From assembly GCA_021324935.1 (NCBI GenBank), contig JAJPIE010000001.1, positions 1 through 64,000 on the forward strand: a stretch of 64,000 nt of DNA. Reading direction: 5' to 3'. This DNA comes from Acidobacteriota bacterium (GTDB lineage: Bacteria; Acidobacteriota; Terriglobia; Acidiferrales; UBA7541). Under the pieces are notes generated by a model. It saw only the letters and a list, made by a program, of their open reading frames with translations. It ran no database searches and was not told the DNA's origin. Of this stretch, positions 42,966-51,789 are shown one piece after another. Numbering within the stretch: the first letter of the stretch is position 1; each line of letters opens with the position of its first letter. Position numbers and translations under genes: made by a program.

Positions 42966-43898
42966 CTAGTGGGCGGCGGCGGAGACGGCGAGGCCCATGT
43001 CCTTGAGCTTGGCGCGGGCGCGGCGTTCCTCTTCCGTGCCGGGATATTTCTTGACGACTTCGCGGAGTTCGCGAACGCCGGCGGTTTTCTGATTGAGTTC
43101 GAGGAGGGCCATGCCTTTTTTCAGGTGCGCGGGAGCGAGCTTGAAGCTTTTGGGATAGTTGCTGATGACCTTGTCGTATTCGGAGACGGCCTGATCGTAC
43201 TGGCGCTGGGCGTAGGCAATTTCACCGAGATAGAACTGAGCGTTGGAAGCGAGGTCGGTGTCGCCGTAAAAGTGAAGATAATCCTGAAATTCGGAGCGGG
43301 CGAGTTCATATTTTCCGCTGGTGATATCACGAAGACCGTTGGAATAGAGAAGATCCGCCGGGGGAGGGGGATTGGCGCCGGGTGCGGCAGCAGCACCAGG
43401 AGCGGCCGCCGGCGCGGCAGCGCTGGGAGCGGCGCCTGGCGCGCCACCGGGTGCACCAGTGGAATTGCCGCCGGCGAGGCGCGCGTCGATGCTGGAGACA
43501 GAGTTCTGGAGATCGACGAGTTGCTGGTTGAGCTTGCCGAGGCGGGATTTAATTTCCTCGAGATTGTCGGAGAGGCCCTGGACCTGGGTGGACATGGTGT
43601 CGAGTCGGGTGCCGGAATTGGCCTGGACATCCTGGACGGATTTCTGGAGACCAGACATGGTGGTGTTGAGCTTGTCGACGGAATCGGAAGACTGCTGGAC
43701 CAGAGTTTTCAAGACAGTGTGGTCCTGGGTCATTTGGGTCTGCATGTCTTTCTGACCTTGCAGCAGGGTGGTGACATCGCGCTGGAGCTCAATGATTTCG
43801 CGGGCCACGGCCATGACGGGCTTGGGGCCGATGAGGGTGCCGGCGATGGCGCTGGCGAGCATGGCAGCGGAGCAATAAATGACGGTACGAACACGCAT
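42966..43898 (-). CDS. cpoB: Tol-Pal system protein CpoB (YbgF)
   Basis: A 310-residue periplasmic protein linking Tol-Pal to peptidoglycan synthesis at division. Signal sequence MRVRTVIYCSAAMLASAIAG, a long coiled coil (about 34-155: REIIELQRDVTTLLQGQKDM through LGKLNQQLVDLQNSV), an Ala/Gly/Pro linker (about 160-195) and C-terminal TPRs (YSNGLRDITSGKYELARSEF, FYLGEIAYAQRQYDQAVSEY, HLKKGMALLELNQKTAGVRE). ATG at 43898 has GGGAGG eight bases upstream. It lies downstream of pal on the same strand, the usual order. Confidence 0.93.
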   Translation of the reverse strand: MRVRTVIYCSAAMLASAIAGTLIGPKPVMAVAREIIELQRDVTTLLQGQKDMQTQMTQDHTVLKTLVQQSSDSVDKLNTTMSGLQKSVQDVQANSGTRLDTMSTQVQGLSDNLEEIKSRLGKLNQQLVDLQNSVSSIDARLAGGNSTGAPGGAPGAAPSAAAPAAAPGAAAAPGANPPPPADLLYSNGLRDITSGKYELARSEFQDYLHFYGDTDLASNAQFYLGEIAYAQRQYDQAVSEYDKVISNYPKSFKLAPAHLKKGMALLELNQKTAGVRELREVVKKYPGTEEERRARAKLKDMGLAVSAAAH

Positions 43899-44335
43899 GA
43901 CGATTCCTCCCAAAATTTGCGAGGCCAGGAAATACGAGGGGAGAAGAGCGAGCAGTCCCCCAACATTCCAATTTAGCGGGAGATTGCATGGGGAGCAAGG
44001 GGATAGACTAGAAAAGCGAAAATAGAAAATGGCAGATCGAAAATTGGAGCAAACGCAGAGAAAGGCCGGCAAGATGGACGGAGTGTGCCGCGGGCCGGTC
44101 AGGCGGGAGGCCGGGAAGCCGGGAAGAAGGGGGAATTAAATACAGAGGCCACGGAGAAAGAGTACAGATTTCCCGGAGAAGCAAGAGGCCGGTTTAAGTC
44201 CAGCGGTATGGGGAAGAGGGAAGAGAAGAAGAGGGCAGAAAAAGAAAGAGGGGCCGAGACTCGCTCGGCCCCGAAGTGAGAAGCGGGCGGCGTAACCCTA
44301 CGCAAGGCGCAGGGCAAGAAGCCGCCCGTAAAGGT
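43899..44335. other. Intergenic region between pal and cpoB
   Basis: 437 bases holding A-rich GAAAATAGAAAATGG strings, an R5-like string near 44140 and the pal terminator. The presence of a terminator suggests cpoB has its own promoter here. Confidence 0.55.
44240..44275 (-). terminator. Terminator of pal
   Basis: GGGGCCGAG/CTCGGCCCC around a five-base loop; on the minus strand the stem is followed by TCTTTCTTTTTCT. Confidence 0.75.
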
Positions 44336-45082
44336 TTATTGAGCCGGGGTGAGATGGCCGCGGCGGTTTTGCTGCCAGCAAGACTCGTTGGATTCGGTGC
44401 AGAAGGGCTTTTCCTTGCCGTAGCTGACGGTGTTGATGTTAGCGGCAGGAACGCCGAGGTTGACGAGGTACTGCTTGACGGCATTGGCGCGGCGATCGCC
44501 GAGAGCGAGGTTGTATTCGGTGGAACCCCGTTCGTCGCAGTGGCCTTCGATGACGATGCGCGCTTGCGGGTACTTTTTCAGGAAATCGGCATCGTGCTGG
44601 AGAGCGGTCTGCGCATCGGCACGGATATCGGCTTTGTCATAGTCGAAGTAAGCGTCCTTGACTTCCTGCGCGAAGAGCTCGTTAAAGGTGGATTCATGAA
44701 CCGGGGGAGGAGGCGGGGCGTTGACAGTGACGTGGGCGGTGGCTTCGGCGCTGCCGCCGGGACCGCTGGCAGTGATGGTGTAGGTGGTGGAGTCAGAGGG
44801 GGTCACCGTGGTAGAGCCCTGGGGGGTGACGGCGCCGACTTCGGGGGAAATGGAGACGTTGTTGGCGTCGGTGGAAGACCAGGTGAGCTTGGCGGATTGG
44901 CCCTTGTTGATGGAAGAGGGATCCGCGGAGAAGGAGACGGTGGGCTTGGCCGGAGCGGGCGCAGGAGCGGGAGGAGTTGGCGGCGGCGGAGGCGTCTTTT
45001 TATGACAGCCGGCGACAACGAGTAGAGCGGCGGAAGAGAAGACGAGAAGAGCTTGCTTGAGCGCGCGGGGTGACTGAGTCAT
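44336..45082 (-). CDS. pal: Peptidoglycan-associated lipoprotein with extra Ig-like domain
   Basis: A 248-residue OmpA-family lipoprotein tethering the outer membrane to peptidoglycan. Lipobox LVVAGC puts the lipidated Cys at 26. A Pro-rich linker is followed by an Ig-like strand domain (about 45-120: VSFSADPSSINKGQSAKLTW, TTYTITASGPGG) not present in standard Pal. The OmpA domain (about 135-245) has YFDYDKADIRADAQ, IVIEGHCDERGSTEYNLALG and RRANAVKQYLVNLG. ATG at 45082 has AGGAGG seven bases upstream. Tandem with cpoB; tolABQR are not in the window. Confidence 0.95.
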   Translation of the reverse strand: MTQSPRALKQALLVFSSAALLVVAGCHKKTPPPPPTPPAPAPAPAKPTVSFSADPSSINKGQSAKLTWSSTDANNVSISPEVGAVTPQGSTTVTPSDSTTYTITASGPGGSAEATAHVTVNAPPPPPVHESTFNELFAQEVKDAYFDYDKADIRADAQTALQHDADFLKKYPQARIVIEGHCDERGSTEYNLALGDRRANAVKQYLVNLGVPAANINTVSYGKEKPFCTESNESCWQQNRRGHLTPAQ

Positions 45083-45681
45083 GCGTGTCCTCCTAAGACA
45101 CTTGAAGCAGGTTGACGAGCGAAATCCACCGGAAAAGACAGGGTACCACCGGAGACTGGGTTCCGGGAATATATCGCCATACGATATATAGTACCGGAGC
45201 GCCGGGCGGGAGCGCAAGCACGGCGCGAAAAAGATAACAGGGAAAGGGGGAGGGAGGAAACAGTACGAGGGGACAGGCCGGGCAATGGACCGAGGGCAAG
45301 CGTCCGCATGCTTATGAGATGCGCGGGAAGCGGCGTGGGATTCAAAAATGTTGGGAAGTTTGCGGGAAATGCGAAATTAGAAAACTGAAAATTCAAATTG
45401 GGAAGAGAACGCTGAGAGCCACCCACTGCAACGTGCCGATACGGAGGAATGGAGGAAGAAGCCATTTGCTTCTGGGCGCCATGGCCTGGTTTTTGCGGGA
45501 CCTTGCCGTCGGAGGCGTTCGAAGCGCAGGGTGAACGAAAGCTCCGCCCACCGGTGAGGTTGGTTACGAGATGGCGGCAAGCGGAACGGAGGCCGGGAGA
45601 GGGCGGAAGCGAACGGCGGGGGTGACGGGGATTACTGTAAGGGAGGAGGGGCTTCGCAGAAACTAATCTTGGAGATAAACT
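45083..45681. other. Divergent intergenic region, 599 bases
   Basis: It contains an inverted TATCGCCATACGATATATAG near 45172 in the likely pal promoter zone, A-rich strings near 45370 and an R4 copy at 45508-45536 that runs into R6-like sequence to about 45575. No convincing gene on either strand. Confidence 0.5.
45508..45536 (+). repeat. R4 dispersed element
   Basis: GTCGGAGGCGTTCGAAGCG followed by CAGGGTGAAC. Confidence 0.65.
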
Positions 45682-46845
45682 TTGGTTATGACGCACACAC
45701 TGGAAGAATTGATTCCGGACTACATCCAGGGGCTGCCGGCGTACGTGGCGGGGAAGCCGGTGGAAGAAGTCGAGCAGGAACTAAAGATTCATGCGGTGAA
45801 GCTGGCGTCGAACGAGAACCCGCTGGGCCCTTCGCCGAAAGCGATGGAAGCGGCACGGCGGATGCTGGGGGACGCCAATTGGTATCCGGACGGGGGAAGC
45901 AAGAGGCTGCGCGAAGTGCTGGCGGCGCGGGCCGGAGTACGCGCGGAAGAGGTTTTTGTGGGGTTGGGATCGAGCGAGATCATCGATCTGGCGTCACGGG
46001 TGCTGCTGCGGCCGGGACTGGAGGGGATTACCAGCGAGGGATCGTTCGCGCTGTTTTCCATTGCCATTCGGGCGAGCGGCGGGAAGCTGATTTTGACGCC
46101 GCAGAAGAACTACGGATTTGACCTGGGGGCGATTGCGCGGGCGGTGACGCCGCAGACGCGAATCATTTACATTGCGAATCCGAACAATCCGACGGGCACG
46201 GCGTTTGGCGAAGCGGAATTTCGGGAGTTCATGAGGAAAGTGCCGGGAGACGTGCTGGTGGTGCTGGATGAGGCGTACCGGGAATATGCGGACCGGAAGG
46301 ATCTGCCCGATGCGATGAAGTTGTTCCGCGAGTACAACAATATTCTGACTCTGCGGACGTTTTCGAAAGTGTACGGGCTGGCGGGGCTGCGGATCGGGTA
46401 CGGCATTGGACATCCGACGCTGGTGGCGGAGATGAACAAGCTGCGCACGCCGTTCAACGTGACGAGCGTGGGACAGGCGGCAGCGCTGGCGGCGCTGGAC
46501 GACGAAGAGCACGTGCGGAAATCGGTGGAGATCAACCGGACGGAGCGGAAGCGGTTGTATGAGCAATTGAAGCGGATGGGATTGCAGCCGGTGGCGAGCG
46601 AGACGAATTTTGTATTTGTGCCGATCGGGCCGCGGGCGAAGGCGTTGTGCGACGAGTTGTTGCATGAGGGCGTGATCGTGCGGCCGCTGGGTTGGATGGG
46701 ATTCCCGGAGGCGATGCGGATATCGGTGGGAAGAGCGGCGGAGAATACGAAGCTGCTGGTGGCGCTGGAGCATGCGCTGGCGCGGCCGGCGGGGGCGCGG
46801 GCACGGAGCGTGCAGACGAATGAGTTTTCGAATCGATCGGTGTGA
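45682..46845 (+). CDS. hisC: Histidinol-phosphate aminotransferase
   Basis: A 387-residue PLP enzyme of fold type I, transaminating imidazole-acetol phosphate in histidine synthesis. Blocks in order: KLASNENPLGPSPKAMEAAR, YPDGGSKRLREVLA, VGLGSSEIIDLASRVLL, ANPNNPTGTAFG, VLDEAYREYA and TFSKVYGLAGLRIGYG with the PLP lysine at 229. A TTG at 45682 has GGAG at the best spacing; ATG at 45688 is the alternative. The C-terminus carries about 15 extra basic residues. No other his gene is adjacent, and the enzyme could also act on aromatic amino acids. Confidence 0.94.
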   Translation: MVMTHTLEELIPDYIQGLPAYVAGKPVEEVEQELKIHAVKLASNENPLGPSPKAMEAARRMLGDANWYPDGGSKRLREVLAARAGVRAEEVFVGLGSSEIIDLASRVLLRPGLEGITSEGSFALFSIAIRASGGKLILTPQKNYGFDLGAIARAVTPQTRIIYIANPNNPTGTAFGEAEFREFMRKVPGDVLVVLDEAYREYADRKDLPDAMKLFREYNNILTLRTFSKVYGLAGLRIGYGIGHPTLVAEMNKLRTPFNVTSVGQAAALAALDDEEHVRKSVEINRTERKRLYEQLKRMGLQPVASETNFVFVPIGPRAKALCDELLHEGVIVRPLGWMGFPEAMRISVGRAAENTKLLVALEHALARPAGARARSVQTNEFSNRSV

Positions 46846-46968
46846 GAAGAGAGCCGTTAGCTGTTAGCAGCCTTGAGCCATAAGCAATAAGCAAGAGGAA
46901 GAGCGTAGAGTGTTGTGAGAAGGTGCGCCGCATAACGGCCGAGCTGCGGGCATCATCGAAGAGCAGAG

Positions 46969-46991
46969 ACACAGGCTAAAGGCTGTGCTAC
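46969..46991 (+). repeat. R1 REP-like palindrome with CTAC foot
   Basis: ACACAGGCT, AAA, GGCTGTG, CTACC, just upstream of the CoA-binding protein gene. Pairing in the inner stem is imperfect. Confidence 0.55.
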
Positions 46992-47000
46992 CGGGGTGAC

Positions 47001-47429
47001 ATGAACCTACATTGGCCGGACAACTGGAGTAGGAATGGGGATGGGGTGGCGCAGATTTTGCGTCAGGCCAAGACGATTGCGGTGGTGGGGTTGTCGTCGA
47101 ACCCGTTGCGAGCTTCGAACGAGGTAGCCGCCTATTTGCAGCGCATGGGATACCGGATAATTCCGGTGAATCCGAACGAGACGGAAGTGCTGGGAGAGAA
47201 GGCGTACGCGCGGCTGGAGGATGTGCCAGAGGCGATTGATATCGTGGATGTGTTCCGAAAGAGCGAGGACGTAGGTCCGGTGGCGGATAGCGCGATCGCG
47301 GTGAAGGCGAAGGTGCTGTGGATGCAATTGGGGATTGAGAACGGAGCGGCGGCGGAGAAGGCGAGGAAGGCGGGGTTGGCGGTGGTGGAGAACGCATGTT
47401 TATTGGTGGAGCATAAGAGACGGCGGTGA
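47001..47429 (+). CDS. CoA-binding domain protein
   Basis: A 142-residue protein of the YccU/CoA-binding type. The Rossmann core is clear: KTIAVVGLSSNPLRASNEVA, GYRIIPVNPNETEVLGEKAY, DIVDVFRKSEDVGPVAD and VLWMQLGIENGAAAEKARKA. It probably binds coenzyme A or a nucleotide; no catalytic domain is fused. The gene is closed by a terminator. Confidence 0.93.
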   Translation: MNLHWPDNWSRNGDGVAQILRQAKTIAVVGLSSNPLRASNEVAAYLQRMGYRIIPVNPNETEVLGEKAYARLEDVPEAIDIVDVFRKSEDVGPVADSAIAVKAKVLWMQLGIENGAAAEKARKAGLAVVENACLLVEHKRRR

Positions 47430-47503
47430 TTGATGAGGAGTGACTGGTTGATGAGGAGAGTCTAAAAGCGAAGATAGAAATTTGATGAATTGAAAATAGG
47501 AAG

Positions 47504-47535
47504 AAGCGGCGCGAAGTTTGCGCCGCTTTTGTTTT
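47504..47535 (+). terminator. Rho-independent terminator
   Basis: AAGCGGCGC and GCGCCGCTT around GAAGTTT, then TTGTTTT. Confidence 0.85.
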
Positions 47536-47630
47536 GGGAAAGAGAAGGTATCACCACAGAGTTGCCAGAGGAGAACAGAGGAAGCGGAGAATCTTTTGCC
47601 TGCCGCGGCGCCTTTGGGAAATGCAAAGTG

Positions 47631-47690
47631 CCTCGATCCCTCCACTCCGGCCAGCAAAAGGCGCTGGCGTCCGGTCGGGAAGACAGTCTC
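47631..47690 (+). repeat. R2 dispersed element
   Basis: CTCGATCCCTCCACTCCGGC, then CAGCAAAAGGCG and GTCCGGTCGGGAAGACAG. Confidence 0.75.
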
Positions 47691-47800
47691 ATGCATGGGT
47701 GGAGGCGAGGTCAATCCATGGGGAAAGGGAACACAGAGGGTCTGCTTGAGGACACGGACGAGAAGGTGGCGTAAAGGCGCCCCACACAGCAGGGAAAGAG

Positions 47801-47825
47801 CACAGCCAGGAATGGCTGTGCCACT
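47801..47825 (+). repeat. R1 REP-like palindrome
   Basis: CACAGCCA, GGAA, TGGCTGTG, then CCACTA; an eight-pair stem. Identical arms occur at 58803-58828. It abuts the stop codon of the propeller gene. Confidence 0.8.
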
Positions 47826-49089
47826 AGAAGGGGAAGATCTGGAGGTTGCGCTTGCCGGGAAGAACGATGGCGAGGGAGCGGCCGTCGGGCGAGAGGGCAT
47901 ATTCGCGGATGGTGAGGCCGTGAAGGAGGATGTTGGGGTCTGGTTCGGAGACGGGAATTTGGGCGTGGGGGGGATAGGCCCGGAGGCGGGGGATGCTGAA
48001 CAAGGCAAGGTCGGCGGAGCGTTTTTCGATGGTGCGCTTCAGGAAGAAGCGGGATTCATCGGCGGACCACTGGAGGACGCCGAGGCCAACGCGGAGCCGC
48101 GCGACGCGGAGGGGATCAGCGAGATCGCGGATTTCGAGGACTTCCTTGTCCAGAAAGTAGGCAACGAGATTGCCGCTGGGAGAGACGGTGATGCCGCCGG
48201 CGTAGGCGTCGAGAGTGGCGACCTCTTTATCCTCCTGGGCGAGGAGATCGAGGCGCTGAAGGCGCGGGGGCCCTTCGAAACGCGGAGGACGTTCGACAGC
48301 GATGCAGGCGTTGCTGCCGGAGATGCGAGCGGCGCCTTCGAAGGTGCGGCCTTCGAAGGCTTTGCCGACGGGGCCGGTGCTGATATTCAGAAATTCGAGG
48401 GAGAAGAGGCCTTGGGGATTATCGCCGTAAGTGAGGTAGGCGAGGGTTTGATTGTCGCGCAGCCAGATGGGGAACTGCGCGTTGGGGACGAGAGCGTCTT
48501 TTCCATTGGGGCGGATTTCGCGGCCGGAGTCCTCGAGAAGAAGGAGGGCGGGATTGTCTTCGCGGGAGCCGGAGTCGGCGTCCATGGAAGTGGTGAAGAG
48601 GGAGACGGCGATGATGTGGGCATTGGGAGACCAGGTGAAGGATTCAACCTGATAGGTGAAAAGGGCCTGGCCGTTGGTGAATTTCTGGCCTTCGAAGATG
48701 CGCTTGCGCTTTCCGCCGGGCTCCATGAGCCAAATGTCGTCGCGCTGGAGGTCGTATTTTTTGGTTTTGAACATGCGGCGGACAGAGAAGACGACGCGGC
48801 CGTCTGGGGCGTAGGCGAAAGAGGTGACTTCCTCGTCGATGGTGACGGAGGGCTTGTCGAGGTTTTGAGCGGGTGTTGGAAATGGGAAGAAGCTGAGGAG
48901 AAGGAAGAAAGTGGCGAGTGGCGAGTGACGAGCGGCGAGAGAAGTAAACAGAAAACGGAAAGTGGAAAATGGAAAATGGGGGAGAGGGCGGTGGTGCGCG
49001 GGTTTGTGACTGCGAGGGGCCGCAGAGGAGCCAAGCGCAGAGACGCAAAAAGCGCGGAGTCTCGCGGAGAAGAGGCAGAAAGAATTCAC
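47824..49089 (-). CDS. Exported TolB/WD40-like beta-propeller protein
   Basis: A propeller protein with a signal peptide-like segment (LATFFLLLSFFPFPTPAQ) before NLDKPSVTIDEEVTSFAYAP. Blades: DGRVVFSVRRMFKTKKYDL, DDIWLMEPGGKRKRIF, PIWLRDNQTLAYLTYGDN and GLTIREYALSPDGRSLAIVL. The mature part spans about 350 residues. The start is unclear: no ATG lies close to the signal region, the GTG at 49089 used here belongs to R5 sequence, and the frame is open to 49299. The leader appears to have been assembled over intergenic repeats (R5 and A-rich strings). Function unknown. Confidence 0.75.
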   Translation of the reverse strand: MNSFCLFSARLRAFCVSALGSSAAPRSHKPAHHRPLPHFPFSTFRFLFTSLAARHSPLATFFLLLSFFPFPTPAQNLDKPSVTIDEEVTSFAYAPDGRVVFSVRRMFKTKKYDLQRDDIWLMEPGGKRKRIFEGQKFTNGQALFTYQVESFTWSPNAHIIAVSLFTTSMDADSGSREDNPALLLLEDSGREIRPNGKDALVPNAQFPIWLRDNQTLAYLTYGDNPQGLFSLEFLNISTGPVGKAFEGRTFEGAARISGSNACIAVERPPRFEGPPRLQRLDLLAQEDKEVATLDAYAGGITVSPSGNLVAYFLDKEVLEIRDLADPLRVARLRVGLGVLQWSADESRFFLKRTIEKRSADLALFSIPRLRAYPPHAQIPVSEPDPNILLHGLTIREYALSPDGRSLAIVLPGKRNLQIFPF

Positions 49090-49132
49090 CACAGAGATAG
49101 CGGAGGAGAGCAGAGGGAACGGAGACGTGGTG
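49023..49132 (+). repeat. R5 purine-rich dispersed element (double)
   Basis: AAGCGCAGAGACGCAAAAAG, GCGGAG, then TTCACCACAGAGATAGCGG and GAGCAGAGGG. It is the same two-part layout as at 10716-10800 and 61176-61262. Confidence 0.65.
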
Positions 49133-49187
49133 GCGAGCAGAACGAGGCGGACTCGCTCTGGAAGGTATGAGAACGGCTTGTTGAGTG

Positions 49188-49241
49188 CGCCGGTCCCTCC
49201 ACTACGAGCCGCAAAGGCGGCGGCTATCCGGTCGGGATGAC
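49188..49241 (+). repeat. R2 dispersed element
   Basis: CGGTCCCTCCACTACGAGCC, GCAAAGGCGG, ATCCGGTCGGGATGACA. Confidence 0.75.
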
Positions 49242-49259
49242 AAGAAGCGGAGAAGGTTG

Positions 49260-50228
49260 TCATGGTTTCGGGAAGAGGCCCGTGTAGGGATTGCAACACG
49301 GTGGCTGGAGGGGAGTGAATTCCATGAGTTCGATGCAGGTGCCGTCGGGGCCGATTTGGTGTTTCTCGGGTGATTTTACCCCGCGGGATTCGAGTACCTT
49401 AGCGGCCGCGCGGACATCCGGAACGCCTAAGGCAATATGATTCATGATGCCAAGGGTTTGTTTGTCTGCGTTCGCACGGACATTGAGCATGAAGTCGATC
49501 CAGTCGGTGCCATCAGGGACTTGCATGTCCATCCAGTTGGTTTCGCTGTCTTTGATGCCGTCGTGCCAGTACGAATGGAAGCCCAGAATATCTTTATAGA
49601 ATATTTCCATGGAATCACGGTTCCTTACGATGAAGCCGGCGTGCACTAATCGCATTCCTAGCACTTTGTGCGCATATGTCAGCGTGGGCGGATCATCTTG
49701 GACGATGCAAATGTGGTGACCGCCCGGATCGTCAAATGCAATCCCAACGTCAGATTTTCGCGGAACAGTATATACGCCGCGTTCGTGCAAATAGCGATCA
49801 AAGCGATCGATGTCGCCGGTCGCAAAAGCTATTTCGGCCAGCCCGGCGGGGTCGGGAATGGGGCTGCTTATGGTCAGCGTGATTTCTTGAGAATCGTTTA
49901 TGGAGGATTGGGGTTCCGCACGACCGATGTCGAAGAGGAAAAGTCGACCGCACCACATGCAATCGCCGGCGAAGGGCAGGAACGCTTCGTAGAATCGGGC
50001 ACGACCGCAATCCTCGGTACAGCTGATTCGTACAAAGCTAATTCCGAATATCTTGGGGCGTTTGATCTGGGCTCGCACCGATGGACATGCTGCAACGCTA
50101 AACAAGAGCCAAAAGCAGATCCCTCGCTTCGCTCGGGATGACCATAGGGAGTGGACGCGCGGGAGTGAGCCGGCACTGGTAGACAGCGCGGGGTGGGCGT
50201 GCGGGACGGGATCAGCCATTGGAGGCAC
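49260..50228 (-). CDS. Exported VOC-family (glyoxalase-fold) protein
   Basis: Up to 322 residues. A leader (CFWLLFSVAACPSVRAQ) suggests export. Two vicinal-oxygen-chelate modules follow: FVRISCTEDCGRARFYEAFL to GGHHICIVQDD, and VHAGFIVRNRDSMEIFYKDI to GTCIELMEF, with MNHIALGVPDVRAAAKVLES inside the second. His/Glu metal positions are partly conserved. The ATG at 50228 overlaps the rarA stop; the next residues (WSSRAKRGICF) are encoded by an R2 element at 50117-50142, so the true start may be a TTG just after it. Substrate unknown. Confidence 0.82.
   Translation of the reverse strand: MPPMADPVPHAHPALSTSAGSLPRVHSLWSSRAKRGICFWLLFSVAACPSVRAQIKRPKIFGISFVRISCTEDCGRARFYEAFLPFAGDCMWCGRLFLFDIGRAEPQSSINDSQEITLTISSPIPDPAGLAEIAFATGDIDRFDRYLHERGVYTVPRKSDVGIAFDDPGGHHICIVQDDPPTLTYAHKVLGMRLVHAGFIVRNRDSMEIFYKDILGFHSYWHDGIKDSETNWMDMQVPDGTDWIDFMLNVRANADKQTLGIMNHIALGVPDVRAAAKVLESRGVKSPEKHQIGPDGTCIELMEFTPLQPPCCNPYTGLFPKP
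50117..50142 (+). repeat. R2-type short element
   Basis: AGATCCCTCGCTTCGCTCGG followed by GATGACC. It lies in the leader region of the minus-strand VOC gene. Confidence 0.7.
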
Positions 50229-51555
50229 CGCGGGATTTGATTTTGCGAATATCGTCTAGCCGGGAGCGAAGGCGCTGCTCGAAACCCTGGTCAGTAGGTT
50301 TGTAGTAGGAGCGGGCGGAAAGGTTGTCTGGGAGACAGGTCATCGAGGTGATTTTTTCTTGGAAGTCGTGGGCATATTGGTAGCCGTCGCCATAGCCGAC
50401 GTTGCGCATGAGGCCGGTGACGGCGTTGCGGAGATGGAGAGGGACGGGATCGGCTTCGGTATTGTGGACGTCTTCGAGGACGTTGCCGTAGGCGACGTAG
50501 ACGGCGTTGGATTTGGGCGCGAGGGAGAGATAGAGGGCGGCTTGCGCGAGGGCGAGGTGACCTTCGGGTGCGCCGAGGAAGTCGAAGGCTTCCTTGGCGG
50601 CGAGGGTGACGGCGAGGGCGCCGGGTTCGGCGAGGCCGATGTCTTCCGAGGCCATGCGGACCATGCGGCGGGCGAGATAGAGAGGATCTTCGCCGGATTC
50701 GAGCATGCGGGCGAGCCAGTAGAGAGCGGCGTCGGGATCAGAGTTGCGGACGGATTTGTGAAGGGCGGAGATGAGATTGAAATGTTCTTCGCCGGCTTTA
50801 TCGTAACGGAGGAGTTTGCGTTGGAGGAGGGATTCGAGGAGGTCCTTCGTGATTTGAATGGTGCCCGTGATGTCGGGTTGGGCACTTTTAGCGCAGAGTT
50901 CAAGGGTGTTGTAGGCGGTGCGGGCGTCACCGTTGGCGAAGGAGGCGATGCGGAAGAGGACATCGTCGGAGACGGAGAGGTTTTCGTGGCCGAGGCCGCG
51001 TTCCTTGTCGGCGAGGGCGCGTTTCAGAAGTTCTACGAGTTGGGGAGTGGTGTGGGCTTCGAGGACGTAGACCTTGGTGCGGGAGAGCAGCGGGGAGATA
51101 ACTTCGAAGGAAGGATTTTCGGTGGTGGCGCCGATGAAGAGGATGTGGCCGGCTTCGACGTGAGGGAGGAAGGCGTCCTGCTGGGCTTTGTTGAAGCGGT
51201 GGACTTCATCGACGAAGACGATGGTGCGCTGGCCGGAGCGGGATTTGCGTTCGGCATCGGCCATGACGTCTTTGATTTCCTTGATGCCGGAGGTGACGGC
51301 GCTGAAGGGAACGAATTCGGATTTGGTGAGACGGGCGATGAGACGCGCGAGGGTGGTTTTGCCGCATCCGGGAGGGCCCCAGAAGAGCATGGAAGTGAGA
51401 TTGTCGGATTCGATTTGCACGCGGAGAGGCTTGCCGGGGCCAAGGAGCTTTTCCTGGCCGATGAATTCGTCGAGGGTGCGGGGACGCATGCGTTCGGCGA
51501 GCGGCTGGAGGGCCGCGGAGGTTTCGGGCTCGGGGAGGCTGGAGAAGAGGCTCAT
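50212..51555 (-). CDS. rarA: Replication-associated recombination protein A (AAA+ ATPase)
   Basis: A 447-residue clamp-loader-like ATPase acting at stalled forks. RMRPRTLDEFIGQEKLLGPG opens the family; Walker A is FWGPPGCGKTTLARLIA, Walker B IVFVDEVHRFNKAQQDAFLP, sensor 1 FIGATTENPSFEV. The C-terminal tetramerisation part has FNLISALHKSVRNSDPDAAL, RMVRMASEDIGLAEPGALAV and NVGYGDGYQYAHDF. The start MSLFSSLPEPE at 51555 gives the usual length; the 51783 opening is rejected. rlmB-like and VOC genes flank it on the same strand. Confidence 0.97.
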   Translation of the reverse strand: MSLFSSLPEPETSAALQPLAERMRPRTLDEFIGQEKLLGPGKPLRVQIESDNLTSMLFWGPPGCGKTTLARLIARLTKSEFVPFSAVTSGIKEIKDVMADAERKSRSGQRTIVFVDEVHRFNKAQQDAFLPHVEAGHILFIGATTENPSFEVISPLLSRTKVYVLEAHTTPQLVELLKRALADKERGLGHENLSVSDDVLFRIASFANGDARTAYNTLELCAKSAQPDITGTIQITKDLLESLLQRKLLRYDKAGEEHFNLISALHKSVRNSDPDAALYWLARMLESGEDPLYLARRMVRMASEDIGLAEPGALAVTLAAKEAFDFLGAPEGHLALAQAALYLSLAPKSNAVYVAYGNVLEDVHNTEADPVPLHLRNAVTGLMRNVGYGDGYQYAHDFQEKITSMTCLPDNLSARSYYKPTDQGFEQRLRSRLDDIRKIKSRGASNG

Positions 51556-51687
51556 CTTTACGATGGTACAAGGCGAAAATCGAAAATAGAAATTCGAAAA
51601 TGGAAATTCGGGAAGGGAGGAGGGCGGCGGCTGGCGCGATGCGGGCGGCCGCTTGCTTGTTGGAACTGCTCGCTGAACTCCACATCC

Positions 51688-51772
51688 TGCGGCGATCCCT
51701 CCACCGCGCGACCCGGCGTGCCAAACGGCGGCATGCAAGAAAAAACCGCGCCGCTCTGGCCGGGATGGCAGG
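51688..51772 (+). repeat. R2 dispersed element, expanded
   Basis: GGCGATCCCTCCACCGCGCG, AAACGGCGGCATGC, CTGGCCGGGATGGCAG. The middle is about 25 bases longer than in other copies. Confidence 0.6.
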
Positions 51773-51789
51773 CTTTGCTGCACGGAGGA

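Larger units (their letters stand above)
47430..47823. other. Intergenic region made of repeats
   Basis: In order: terminator, R5 (47550-47592), R2 (47631-47690) and R1 (47801-47825). No gene. Confidence 0.65.
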
